A stretch of DNA of 55,782 bases from Bacteroidales bacterium (GTDB lineage Bacteria; Bacteroidota; Bacteroidia; Bacteroidales; UBA932): assembly GCA_004556005.1 (NCBI GenBank), contig SFJA01000006.1, forward strand, positions 1-55,782, written 5' to 3'. How positions within the stretch are numbered: position 1 is the first letter of the stretch; every line of letters starts with the position of its first letter. Under the pieces are notes generated by a model. The model did not search any database. It was not told the origin of the DNA and saw nothing but the letters and a program-made list of their open reading frames with translations. Positions 49,140 through 55,782 of the stretch are shown piece by piece. A program made the translations under genes and the position numbers.

Positions 49140-50780
49140 ATGAAAGAATTTGAAATAGTCTGTCCCCTGAGCAGGGAGCCGCGGCTCAAGGAGATTGAAG
49201 CCAAGGCCTGCGGACGCCCGTACGAGCTCCGCAAACGCTCCATAGATGCCCGCAAGGAACCGGTGTGGCGCTATCGCTACGCTGTGTGTGAAGCGGGCGA
49301 ATCCTTTGAGCCTTATACACTTGCACCTTATCTTGATGTGCACGAGGCGCCTTCCGTAATTGTCGTCGGCTCCGGTCCGGCAGGAATGTTCGCCGCCCTC
49401 AAATTGCTTACTCTCGGCCTCAAGCCTGTAGTGCTCGAGAGGGGAAAGGATGTGCACGCGCGCAAGTTCGATATGGCGGCGCTTTCTCGCACCGGGGAGG
49501 TCAATCCCGACTCGAACTACTGCTACGGTGAAGGGGGAGCGGGAGCCTTTTCCGACGGCAAGCTCTACACCAGAAGCACCAAGAGGGGAGACCTGCGCGA
49601 GGTCCTTTACAGGCTCGTGGAGCACGGCGCTTCCAAGGATATACTGGTTGACGCCCACCCGCACATAGGCTCGGACAAGTTGCCCGCCATTGTGGAAAAC
49701 ATACGCAAGACGGTTACCGGGCACGGAGGCGAATACCATTTCGGTGCCAGGGTAGTGTCACTCGAGCGCACCGATGAGGGAGGCTTCATCGTGAAATGTG
49801 CAGACGGACGCAGTTTCAGTGCCGGAAAAGTCATACTTGCCACCGGTCATTCCGCCCGTGACATATATGAAATGTTGCTCTCCGAGGGCGGCAAGCTTGA
49901 GGCAAAGGGCTTTGCTATGGGTGTGCGCGTTGAGCATCCCCAGGAAAAGATCAACTGGTGCCAGTACCACGGACAGTGGAAACCCGGGGTGCCGGCGGCG
50001 GAGTATTCATTCGTGGAACAGGTTGACGGCAGGGGTGTCTTTTCCTTCTGTATGTGTCCCGGGGGGATTCTGGTCCCTTCCGCTACCGAAGCCGGGACAG
50101 TGGTTCTCAACGGGATGTCCAACTCCAGCCGCAACGGCAAGTTTGCCAATGCCGGGGTCGTGGTCCAGATAGAACCCGAAGACGTGCCGGGAGACAACCC
50201 GTTGAAACTTATGGACTTCCAGAGGGATTGCGAACGCCGTATGTTCCAGTGGTGCGAACAGGCGCGCTGCGAGGCCACTTCAAAATCCTCCAAGGGCCGT
50301 CGCAGGGACAAGGATGAACAGGAAGTTCCGCAGAATCCTGCGGCTGCGCCAGCCCAGAGAATGGAAGACTTTTGTCTCGGCAAGTTGAGCAAGAAGATGC
50401 CGGAGACTTCATATCATCCGGGCGTTGTCAGCGCTCCACTGCACGAACTGCTGCCACCGCTCATCGCCACTCGGCTGCAAAAGGCCTTTCCGCGTGTCAA
50501 GATGCGCAATTACTACACAAATGCTGCCCTGCTGCTGGGCATCGAGTCCCGTACTTCTTCGCCCGTGCGCATTCCACGGGATCCCGAAACCCTTGAGTAT
50601 GTGTCGATTCCGGGTCTTTACCCTTGCGGCGAAGGTGCCGGATACGCGGGCGGGATTGTTTCCAGCGCGCTCGATGGCATCGCCTGCGCACTCGCCGCTG
50701 CCGGAACTGCTCCTGAAAGTATCCCTTCCGCTGTTTCGGAATCTGCTGCGCAAAAAGACCCGGACCAGACCATTGAATAG
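49140..50780 (+). CDS. NAD(P)/FAD-dependent oxidoreductase (COG2509-type)
   Basis: 546 residues. A small N-terminal alpha/beta segment with an E-x-x-A-K-A-C start precedes a dinucleotide fold beginning VVGSGPAGMFAALKL (near 75-90) with E in VVLERGK; NYCYGEGGAGAFSDGKLYTRS is the conserved substrate-side loop of this family of uncharacterised FAD proteins. A polar stretch near 395-425 (SKGRRRDKDEQEV) is a probable loop insertion. A closing FAD block reads GLYPCGEGAGYAGGIVSSALDGI. The role is unknown; it may act on thiols or quinones. Confidence 0.85.
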   Translation: MKEFEIVCPLSREPRLKEIEAKACGRPYELRKRSIDARKEPVWRYRYAVCEAGESFEPYTLAPYLDVHEAPSVIVVGSGPAGMFAALKLLTLGLKPVVLERGKDVHARKFDMAALSRTGEVNPDSNYCYGEGGAGAFSDGKLYTRSTKRGDLREVLYRLVEHGASKDILVDAHPHIGSDKLPAIVENIRKTVTGHGGEYHFGARVVSLERTDEGGFIVKCADGRSFSAGKVILATGHSARDIYEMLLSEGGKLEAKGFAMGVRVEHPQEKINWCQYHGQWKPGVPAAEYSFVEQVDGRGVFSFCMCPGGILVPSATEAGTVVLNGMSNSSRNGKFANAGVVVQIEPEDVPGDNPLKLMDFQRDCERRMFQWCEQARCEATSKSSKGRRRDKDEQEVPQNPAAAPAQRMEDFCLGKLSKKMPETSYHPGVVSAPLHELLPPLIATRLQKAFPRVKMRNYYTNAALLLGIESRTSSPVRIPRDPETLEYVSIPGLYPCGEGAGYAGGIVSSALDGIACALAAAGTAPESIPSAVSESAAQKDPDQTIE

Positions 50781-50840
50781 AACCAGGCCCTATCCACTGA
50801 CAATTATCCCGTCACCGGCCCGGAACAGACCGGCAACGAT

Positions 50841-52286
50841 ATGAATACCAACACTTTCAAATCACTGATCCTCAATGCTGCGGTTCTGCTGGCGGCAACG
50901 CTTCTTCTCTCCTGCTGCCGCAATTCTTCTCCGATAAGCCAATACGGCTGGTCAGACGAGGTCAGGACTGCGCTCAATGACTTTATCGGAATCTACGGCA
51001 ATCCTGAGCAGCCGGAATACGTTGTCTTTGACTTCGACAATACCTGCTGCATATACGATGTGTCTGAACAACTCGTTGTATATCAGCTTGAAACAATGAG
51101 CTTTGCCCTCGGACCGGAACAGTTCTACGATGCGGTTCGCGTCGGTCTCGAAGGCTGCCGGCCCCTGACCGAGGAGCGCACCGAAAGGGCGGCGCTGCTA
51201 TATGCTTCTCTCTACGACAGATACGGACCTTTCACTTACGAAGGCCTTCCGGACGGGATGCTCGAGGCTCTGCACAACGACAGCGAGTGGCAGCAATTCG
51301 CCGACCTTATGGGAGGAACCTACCATCTGCTCGCCCGGGAGCACGCCATCGAAAACCCTTATATGTGGGCAATGGGCTGGTTCGCCGGAATGAGCAGCAG
51401 CGAGTTGTACGAGCTTTTCGTCCGCAGCGACCGCTACTACGCCGCCGTCCCGACCCGCGAAAGGAGTTGGGGACAATTCTCCTGGACAGACGGTCTCCGG
51501 GTGACCGACAATATAAGAGAACTCTGGAAAGCGCTTGATCAATCCGGCATTGACGTATGGGTTTGCTCGGCTTCTTCGATTGAGGCAGTGATGGCGTCCA
51601 TCGATGAATATGGTCTGCATCAGTACTGTACGGGTGCTATAGGAATGACCCTCTCCAAGGATGAAAACGGCTTGTTTGACGGAGGTTACGACTATCAAAC
51701 GGGATATGCAAGGCTTGCCGGTGCTGATGGAAGCTGGACTGAATGTGACATTGCTACGGGAGTTCAGACCAAGGGGCCGGGCAAGGTGACTGCTATAGAG
51801 CGCTGCCTTAGGCCAAGATATGAGGGCAGAGGCCCTCTGGCTGCATTCGGCGACTCGTCCGGGGACTTCAACTTTATGACCGAATTTGCTTCGCTCAAGC
51901 TTGCCGTTCTGTTCAACCGTGCGGAACTGGATGTTACGGACGGAGGCGCCCTGTTAGCGGAAACCGCTTTATATCAGCGAGATGTGCTTGGATATGATCT
52001 CTCGTCGGCCAATGCTGCCGGTGATATCTATTATGTTCTCCAGGGTAGGGACGTGAACGGTCTGCGCAGTCTCTATCCGTCCGACTCTACAGTCCTGCTT
52101 GGAATGGGTTCGCCTCGTCTTTTCCGAAGCATGCACAGCAGCGTTATGCTGGACAGCTTTGTCCGTGACTCGCTAAGCGTCAAGCAAATCCTTGAAAAAT
52201 ACTGTATTCGCACTCCTGCATCGGAGAGCGCCTTCGGCTTTGCTTACGGCTGGCTTGACGCTTATGACGGATACAGGTGCAGGTAA
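50841..52286 (+). CDS. HAD-family phosphatase lipoprotein
   Basis: 481 residues. Signal and lipobox L-L-S-C at 22-25 (LLLSCC), so it is likely anchored at the outer or inner membrane. HAD motif I is D64-F-D66-N-T68 (VFDFDNTCC), with a phosphoserine- or phosphorylcholine-phosphatase-like motif II (VCSASS), the Lys/Arg region TKGPGKVTAIE and motif IV GDSSGDFNF. The N-terminal and C-terminal parts are extra helices. An extracytoplasmic phosphomonoesterase is the best reading; the substrate is not known. The SRP RNA gene follows. Confidence 0.82.
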   Translation: MNTNTFKSLILNAAVLLAATLLLSCCRNSSPISQYGWSDEVRTALNDFIGIYGNPEQPEYVVFDFDNTCCIYDVSEQLVVYQLETMSFALGPEQFYDAVRVGLEGCRPLTEERTERAALLYASLYDRYGPFTYEGLPDGMLEALHNDSEWQQFADLMGGTYHLLAREHAIENPYMWAMGWFAGMSSSELYELFVRSDRYYAAVPTRERSWGQFSWTDGLRVTDNIRELWKALDQSGIDVWVCSASSIEAVMASIDEYGLHQYCTGAIGMTLSKDENGLFDGGYDYQTGYARLAGADGSWTECDIATGVQTKGPGKVTAIERCLRPRYEGRGPLAAFGDSSGDFNFMTEFASLKLAVLFNRAELDVTDGGALLAETALYQRDVLGYDLSSANAAGDIYYVLQGRDVNGLRSLYPSDSTVLLGMGSPRLFRSMHSSVMLDSFVRDSLSVKQILEKYCIRTPASESAFGFAYGWLDAYDGYRCR

Positions 52287-52310
52287 TATTGTTATTTCAA
52301 ATATTCTTCT

Positions 52311-52318
52311 TAAATTTG
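52311..52318 (+). promoter_or_regulatory. -7 box for the SRP RNA
   Basis: TAAATTTG, 4 bases before the predicted RNA 5' end GGGAAAG. Confidence 0.65.
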
Positions 52319-52322
52319 CAAC

Positions 52323-52425
52323 GGGAAAGTCGTACACGACCAGCTCCCTCAAAACTCCCCCAGGGCCGGAAGGAAGCAAGGGTATGAGGTTGTAGCGGTG
52401 CGATGTGCTAAGCTTTCCCTTTTTT
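52323..52425 (+). ncRNA. ffs: Signal recognition particle RNA, small bacterial type (4.5S)
   Basis: About 103 nt. The apical part CCCAGGGCCGGAAGGAAGCAAGGG contains the invariant GGAA tetraloop and asymmetric internal loop of domain IV that bind the Ffh M domain. CCTCA and TGAGG pair outside it. The 5' end GGGAAAG (52323-52329) pairs with CTTTCCC (52413-52419), which is followed by six T, so the terminal helix also acts as the terminator. It lies between two protein genes with a separate promoter. Confidence 0.92.
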
Positions 52426-52442
52426 GTTGTCCACAGTCTGAT

Positions 52443-53888
52443 ATGAAGTCTGACATAGTAGTAATAGGCGGAGGCGCCTCGGGTCTTATGGCGGCTTACG
52501 CGGCCGCTTCGACATTGAACGATGACGGTGTTTGCGCACAGGTTACAGTCCTGGAAAAAATGCCCCGTCCCGGCCGCAAGATTATGATTACCGGAAAGGG
52601 CAGGTGCAATTTTTCCAATGTCAAGGGGTGGAACGACTTTTCGCAGCACATACGCTCCAAAGGCAATTTTGTCAAATCTGCCTTTTTCAACCTCAGCCCT
52701 GAAGCTGTCCTTGACTTTTTCAGTTCCTACGGTATGGACAGTGTCGTGGAAAGGGGAGACAGAGCCTTTCCATCTTCCTACAGGGCATCAGATGTTGTGG
52801 ATACACTTGTAAATGCCTGTCTGTCAAAGGGTGTCAAGATTCTTACCGAATGTGAGGCAAAGCTTCTTGAACGCAGAGAATCAGGATACAGGCTGGAGCT
52901 TGCCAACGGTGAGTCCTGGTTGGCTTCGAAGGTCATCGTTGCAACCGGAGGTCTCAGCTATCCAAATACGGGATCTACGGGAGACGGTTACCGTATTGCC
53001 GGTAATCTGGGACACACAATCGTGCCTACCTTCCCATCCCTGACTGCCCTCGTTCCGCGCGGATATAAGGCCGCAGGTCAGCAAGGCGGAATCCCCGGCA
53101 TTCCTGATGAACTTGCTTCGGACCCTTACTATTCGCTTCCTAAGCGTGTCGCCCGAGAAACCCCTTTGTCCGAACTGGGCGAGAAACTTTGCGGAATTCA
53201 TCTCAAAAACGTCGGAGTCCGTCTGCTTGTCGAGGGCTGCGATGCCGGTTACGAATTCGGTGACGTGGATTTTACCGATGGCGGGCTTGAAGGCCCGGTA
53301 GGGTTCCAGATCAGCCGCAAGGCAGTCAAGGCCTTGAGCAACGGTTCGCGGGTCAGCGTGGTTCTGGATCTCAAAAGTGGTGTTGAGCTCACTGAACTTA
53401 CCCTGAGAGTGAAGCAGTTATGGTCTGACATCGACAAGGATAGCCGCAGCGCAAGGCTCAGGGAAAAGGAAAAGTGCAGGATACTTCTCGGAAAACTGAT
53501 GCCGTGGGAGCTGATTCCCGCCTTTGTTGCCTGCAATCCCAGCATTATGACTCTTGAGCGCAGGGGGCGCGCTGCAACCAAGGTATGGGTCAATCTCGTG
53601 AGCATAGCCAAAGCCCTGAAGAATTGGGAAATGGAGATAGAAGGGCACGTCGGATATGAAAGGGCAGTGGTGACTGCGGGAGGCGTTTCGACAGATGATA
53701 TGATAGCCAAGAAGATGGAGTCGCGCATCTGTCCGGGTCTTTATTTCTGCGGTGAAGTGCTTGACGTCGATGCCGATACGGGAGGTTTTAATCTTCAGTG
53801 CGCATTCAGTACCGGCGCTTTGGCCGGACGTTCGGCTGCCAAGTCCCTCGAAGGTGAGATATGCTCACAGTCTGAACCGGAAAGGTGA
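52443..53888 (+). CDS. Flavoprotein of the BaiN/HI0933 family (aminoacetone oxidase family)
   Basis: 481 residues. It opens DIVVIGGGASGLMAAYAAA, the FAD-binding turn, and has the family signature ITGKGRCNFSN near residues 50-60, then a Rossmann-like C-terminal half with GGVSTDDMIAKKMESR, LYFCGEVLDVDADTGGFNLQ and CAFSTGALAGR. Members include BaiN (bile acid oxidoreductase) and HI0933; the substrate of this one is unknown. The ATG at 52443 sits 18 bases after the SRP RNA terminator. The next gene overlaps its stop by one base (TGATG). Confidence 0.9.
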   Translation: MKSDIVVIGGGASGLMAAYAAASTLNDDGVCAQVTVLEKMPRPGRKIMITGKGRCNFSNVKGWNDFSQHIRSKGNFVKSAFFNLSPEAVLDFFSSYGMDSVVERGDRAFPSSYRASDVVDTLVNACLSKGVKILTECEAKLLERRESGYRLELANGESWLASKVIVATGGLSYPNTGSTGDGYRIAGNLGHTIVPTFPSLTALVPRGYKAAGQQGGIPGIPDELASDPYYSLPKRVARETPLSELGEKLCGIHLKNVGVRLLVEGCDAGYEFGDVDFTDGGLEGPVGFQISRKAVKALSNGSRVSVVLDLKSGVELTELTLRVKQLWSDIDKDSRSARLREKEKCRILLGKLMPWELIPAFVACNPSIMTLERRGRAATKVWVNLVSIAKALKNWEMEIEGHVGYERAVVTAGGVSTDDMIAKKMESRICPGLYFCGEVLDVDADTGGFNLQCAFSTGALAGRSAAKSLEGEICSQSEPER

Positions 53889-54862
53889 TGAAAACTCAAC
53901 GCTCAATCCAATTCCAAGCCCACTGCGCCTGCTTTGCCGCATACGCGATTTTCGGATTCAACATAGTGATATGCAAGGACCTGACTTCGGGCCGCTATAT
54001 CTCTCCGCTTGCAATCTTCACTGTCAGGGCATTGTGTGCAGCGGCGGTGTTCTGGCTGCTCTCCATACCCGGCAGACGCAAGGATTCAGATTCCGGGTCC
54101 GGTCGCCCGGAAACTCCGGGAGTCCGCAGGTTTGCCGGAATTGAACTCCGGGACCTGCCGAAGATTCTGTGCGCTTCCTTTCTCGGCTTTTTCGTCACTC
54201 AGCTGACCTTTCTTATGGCGATACCTCAGGTGACACCTATGACTTGTTCGATAATCAGTTCACTGTCACCTGTTTACACTATGTTCATAGCTGCCGTGGC
54301 CATAAAGGAACCGCTTACCTGGAAAAAGGCGATCGGAGTTGCGGTAAGTTTTGCGGGAATACTGTTCCTGATCGTAAGCAGCGCTCATCCATCAGCTTCC
54401 GGAACTGTTGCGAACAGTGTTCAGGGCATTATGCTGATGCTGGCCAACGGAATTGCCTTTTCACTCTATCTGGGAGTCTTCAAGCCGCTTATCAGCAAAT
54501 ATCCGGTAGTGGATTTTATGAAATGGATTTTCACCTTTTCCATATTAATGTCCCTGCCTTTCTCTGCCAGGGAACTCCTTTCAGCCGGATGGGGTTCTTT
54601 CCCGTCTTCATTCTGGCTGGAACTATCCTTCCTCGTGGTATTTGCTACCGTTCTCAGCTATTATCTCATACCCTACGGCCAGAAGCACCTGAGGCCGACA
54701 CTTGTAAGTATGTACAGTTACGTGCAACCCATAGTGGCAACTCTGATCAGCATTGTCATAGGTATGGATATGCTTGACTGGCAGAAGGTTCTTTCTGCAG
54801 TTATGGTTTTTGGCGGAGTGGTGATGGTTAACCGAAGCAAGGGCGCTGCAGTGCGGAATTGA
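53888..54862 (+). CDS. EamA/DMT-family transporter
   Basis: 324 residues (a GTG at 53885 would add one). Two EamA repeats of five helices each: FAAYAIFGFNIVICKDLTSG... starting the first, and LSYYLIPYGQKHLRP with SMYSYVQPIVATLISIVIG ending the second. Drug/metabolite exporters of this superfamily move amino acids, nucleobases or other metabolites outward. Its stop codon is 8 bases from the convergent 5'-nucleotidase gene. Overlap with the upstream flavoprotein gene suggests cotranscription. Confidence 0.88.
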   Translation: MKTQRSIQFQAHCACFAAYAIFGFNIVICKDLTSGRYISPLAIFTVRALCAAAVFWLLSIPGRRKDSDSGSGRPETPGVRRFAGIELRDLPKILCASFLGFFVTQLTFLMAIPQVTPMTCSIISSLSPVYTMFIAAVAIKEPLTWKKAIGVAVSFAGILFLIVSSAHPSASGTVANSVQGIMLMLANGIAFSLYLGVFKPLISKYPVVDFMKWIFTFSILMSLPFSARELLSAGWGSFPSSFWLELSFLVVFATVLSYYLIPYGQKHLRPTLVSMYSYVQPIVATLISIVIGMDMLDWQKVLSAVMVFGGVVMVNRSKGAAVRN

Positions 54863-54870
54863 TACGTATC

Positions 54871-55782
54871 CTATATTTCGCTTACCCTGTCGTCGATGCT
54901 TGCCTGCACCTGTTCGCCCCGTGCAGCTGCCTTCTTTACCTGGTTGCAGAATAGATCATAGATATAATCTACGCTGTCCAGCCTGTATATGTTTTCGTCA
55001 AAGGCATATCGTCCGCTTTCTACCAGATAGTCGATTGTGCAAACCTTGTATATTGCATCGGGGTCTATGGTCTTGCCGTTTAGTGTTACGCTGCTGACAG
55101 CTCCGTCCTTTATTGTCAGGCGCACTCCTGAACTCATTGGTTCATTATAACTTGCCATATAGTCAAAGAACTTGAGTAGTGATTTGCCTGTGAGTTCGAG
55201 CAATGTCATCTTGTTGTCGAAAGGGAATACTGCATAGATGTCTGCCCTTGTTACGTCTCCCGTCGTAATCTCGGTGCGCAGGCCGCCGTTGTTGCAGACT
55301 GCGAGGTCGGGCGTCACGCCAAATTCGTCTTCGCACATTTCGACCATCGCGTCTGATGCCCAGTTGCCGAGCTCGCCTTGTGGCTTGCCCTTTCTCATAG
55401 TTTTAGGGCAATATCCAAGTACTTCATTCATCGATAGTTCCAGCTGTTCGGAGTAATATCTGAGCTTGCTTGCAAAGGCTCCGTCAATGCGTTTGTCGAG
55501 CCTTGAATCGACCGGAATCAGGCGATATGTGAAGCGGTCCGTGCCGGTTTTGCTCAAATCGATCTTCATATATCCGAGATATATGCCTTTTGAGCCTGTC
55601 TGTACTATCGGTACCATTTTGCCTGAAGGATTCTCTACGAATTGTGCACTGGTCAGGAAAGTATGGCTGTGGCCTCCTATGATGAGGTCAATGTTTTCTG
55701 TATGACTGGCGACTCCGCTGTCCTGATATGGGTTTGTGACGTCTTTGTTGTATCCGAGGTGGGACAGGGCTATTACGAGTTC
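54871..55782 (-). CDS. 5'-nucleotidase/UshA-like metallophosphatase (5' end outside window)
   Basis: The frame is open to the right end, so only the C-terminal part (303 codons) is seen. It begins within the metallophosphatase domain (IALSHLGYN, then DLIIGGHSHTFL, the GGHSHT metal motif) and continues into a 5'-nucleotidase C-terminal domain (LGNWASDAMVEM, CNNGGLRTEI, FPFDNKMTLLELTGKSL). The enzyme removes phosphate from nucleotides in the periplasm. In many Bacteroidales the two domains are separate genes; here they are one protein. Confidence 0.88.
   Translation of the reverse strand, partial: ELVIALSHLGYNKDVTNPYQDSGVASHTENIDLIIGGHSHTFLTSAQFVENPSGKMVPIVQTGSKGIYLGYMKIDLSKTGTDRFTYRLIPVDSRLDKRIDGAFASKLRYYSEQLELSMNEVLGYCPKTMRKGKPQGELGNWASDAMVEMCEDEFGVTPDLAVCNNGGLRTEITTGDVTRADIYAVFPFDNKMTLLELTGKSLLKFFDYMASYNEPMSSGVRLTIKDGAVSSVTLNGKTIDPDAIYKVCTIDYLVESGRYAFDENIYRLDSVDYIYDLFCNQVKKAAARGEQVQASIDDRVSEI

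Overview
The window looks like chromosomal DNA of a Bacteroidota member, most likely order Bacteroidales. Evidence: most genes lack a Shine-Dalgarno; at least 20 genes or operons are preceded by the Bacteroidota -7 promoter box TAnnTTTG; there is a complete Na+-NQR operon order (one gene frameshifted), a Bacteroidales-type acyl-ACP thioesterase, a short RecQ, an MnmA with the enlarged insert seen in this phylum, and a FimB/Mfa2-like lipoprotein. GC content is moderate, about half. Genus and species cannot be fixed from the sequence alone. Layout: 1-1.5 kb holds the 3' part of an Rpn/PDDEXK-type gene, a structured intergenic segment and yccF. 1.5-4.8 kb is a minus-strand pair, a Gfo/Idh oxidoreductase followed by glmS. 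4.8-10.3 kb is plus strand: secreted protein, SDR and WYL regulator (tightly coupled), then a small membrane protein, a LysR regulator and an AspT/YidE-like transporter (ATGA coupled). 10.3-15.4 kb holds tRNA-Asp, uvrA, a lipid A acyltransferase and a fimbrillin-like lipoprotein. 15.5-21.3 kb is nqrABCDEF on the minus strand with a strong terminator; nqrF is frameshifted near 15.72 kb. 21.3-37.4 kb is housekeeping: pcrA/uvrD, thioesterase and S9 peptidase, recG, a dicarboxylate/amino-acid symporter and a HAD phosphatase, rubrerythrin and rubredoxin, rsmI-like/folB/metallo-hydrolase, recQ and pckA. 37.4-38.5 kb is a 1.1-kb gene-free region packed with several repeat families and hairpins, followed by two small accessory genes. 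39.6-55.8 kb holds mtaB and tamB, tsaD, a HAD phosphatase and cdd, then a plus-strand run of mnmA, an FAD oxidoreductase, a HAD lipoprotein, the SRP RNA, a BaiN-like flavoprotein and an EamA exporter; a 5'-nucleotidase runs off the right end. How the genes work together: Na+-NQR would build a sodium gradient that the sodium/proton-dicarboxylate symporter could use; PEPCK links dicarboxylates to PEP; rubredoxin and rubrerythrin detoxify peroxide in an anaerobe; uvrA, pcrA, recG and recQ form a dispersed DNA-repair set whose promoters all sit so close to the start codon that leaderless mRNAs are likely; tsaD and mtaB both act on the t6A37 position of tRNA, and mnmA on U34. The most unusual parts are the 37.4-38.5 kb repeat region, the folded segment between the Rpn-like gene and yccF, the broken nqrF, and the leaderless and back-to-back promoter architecture. 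No clear new defence or mobile system is seen.
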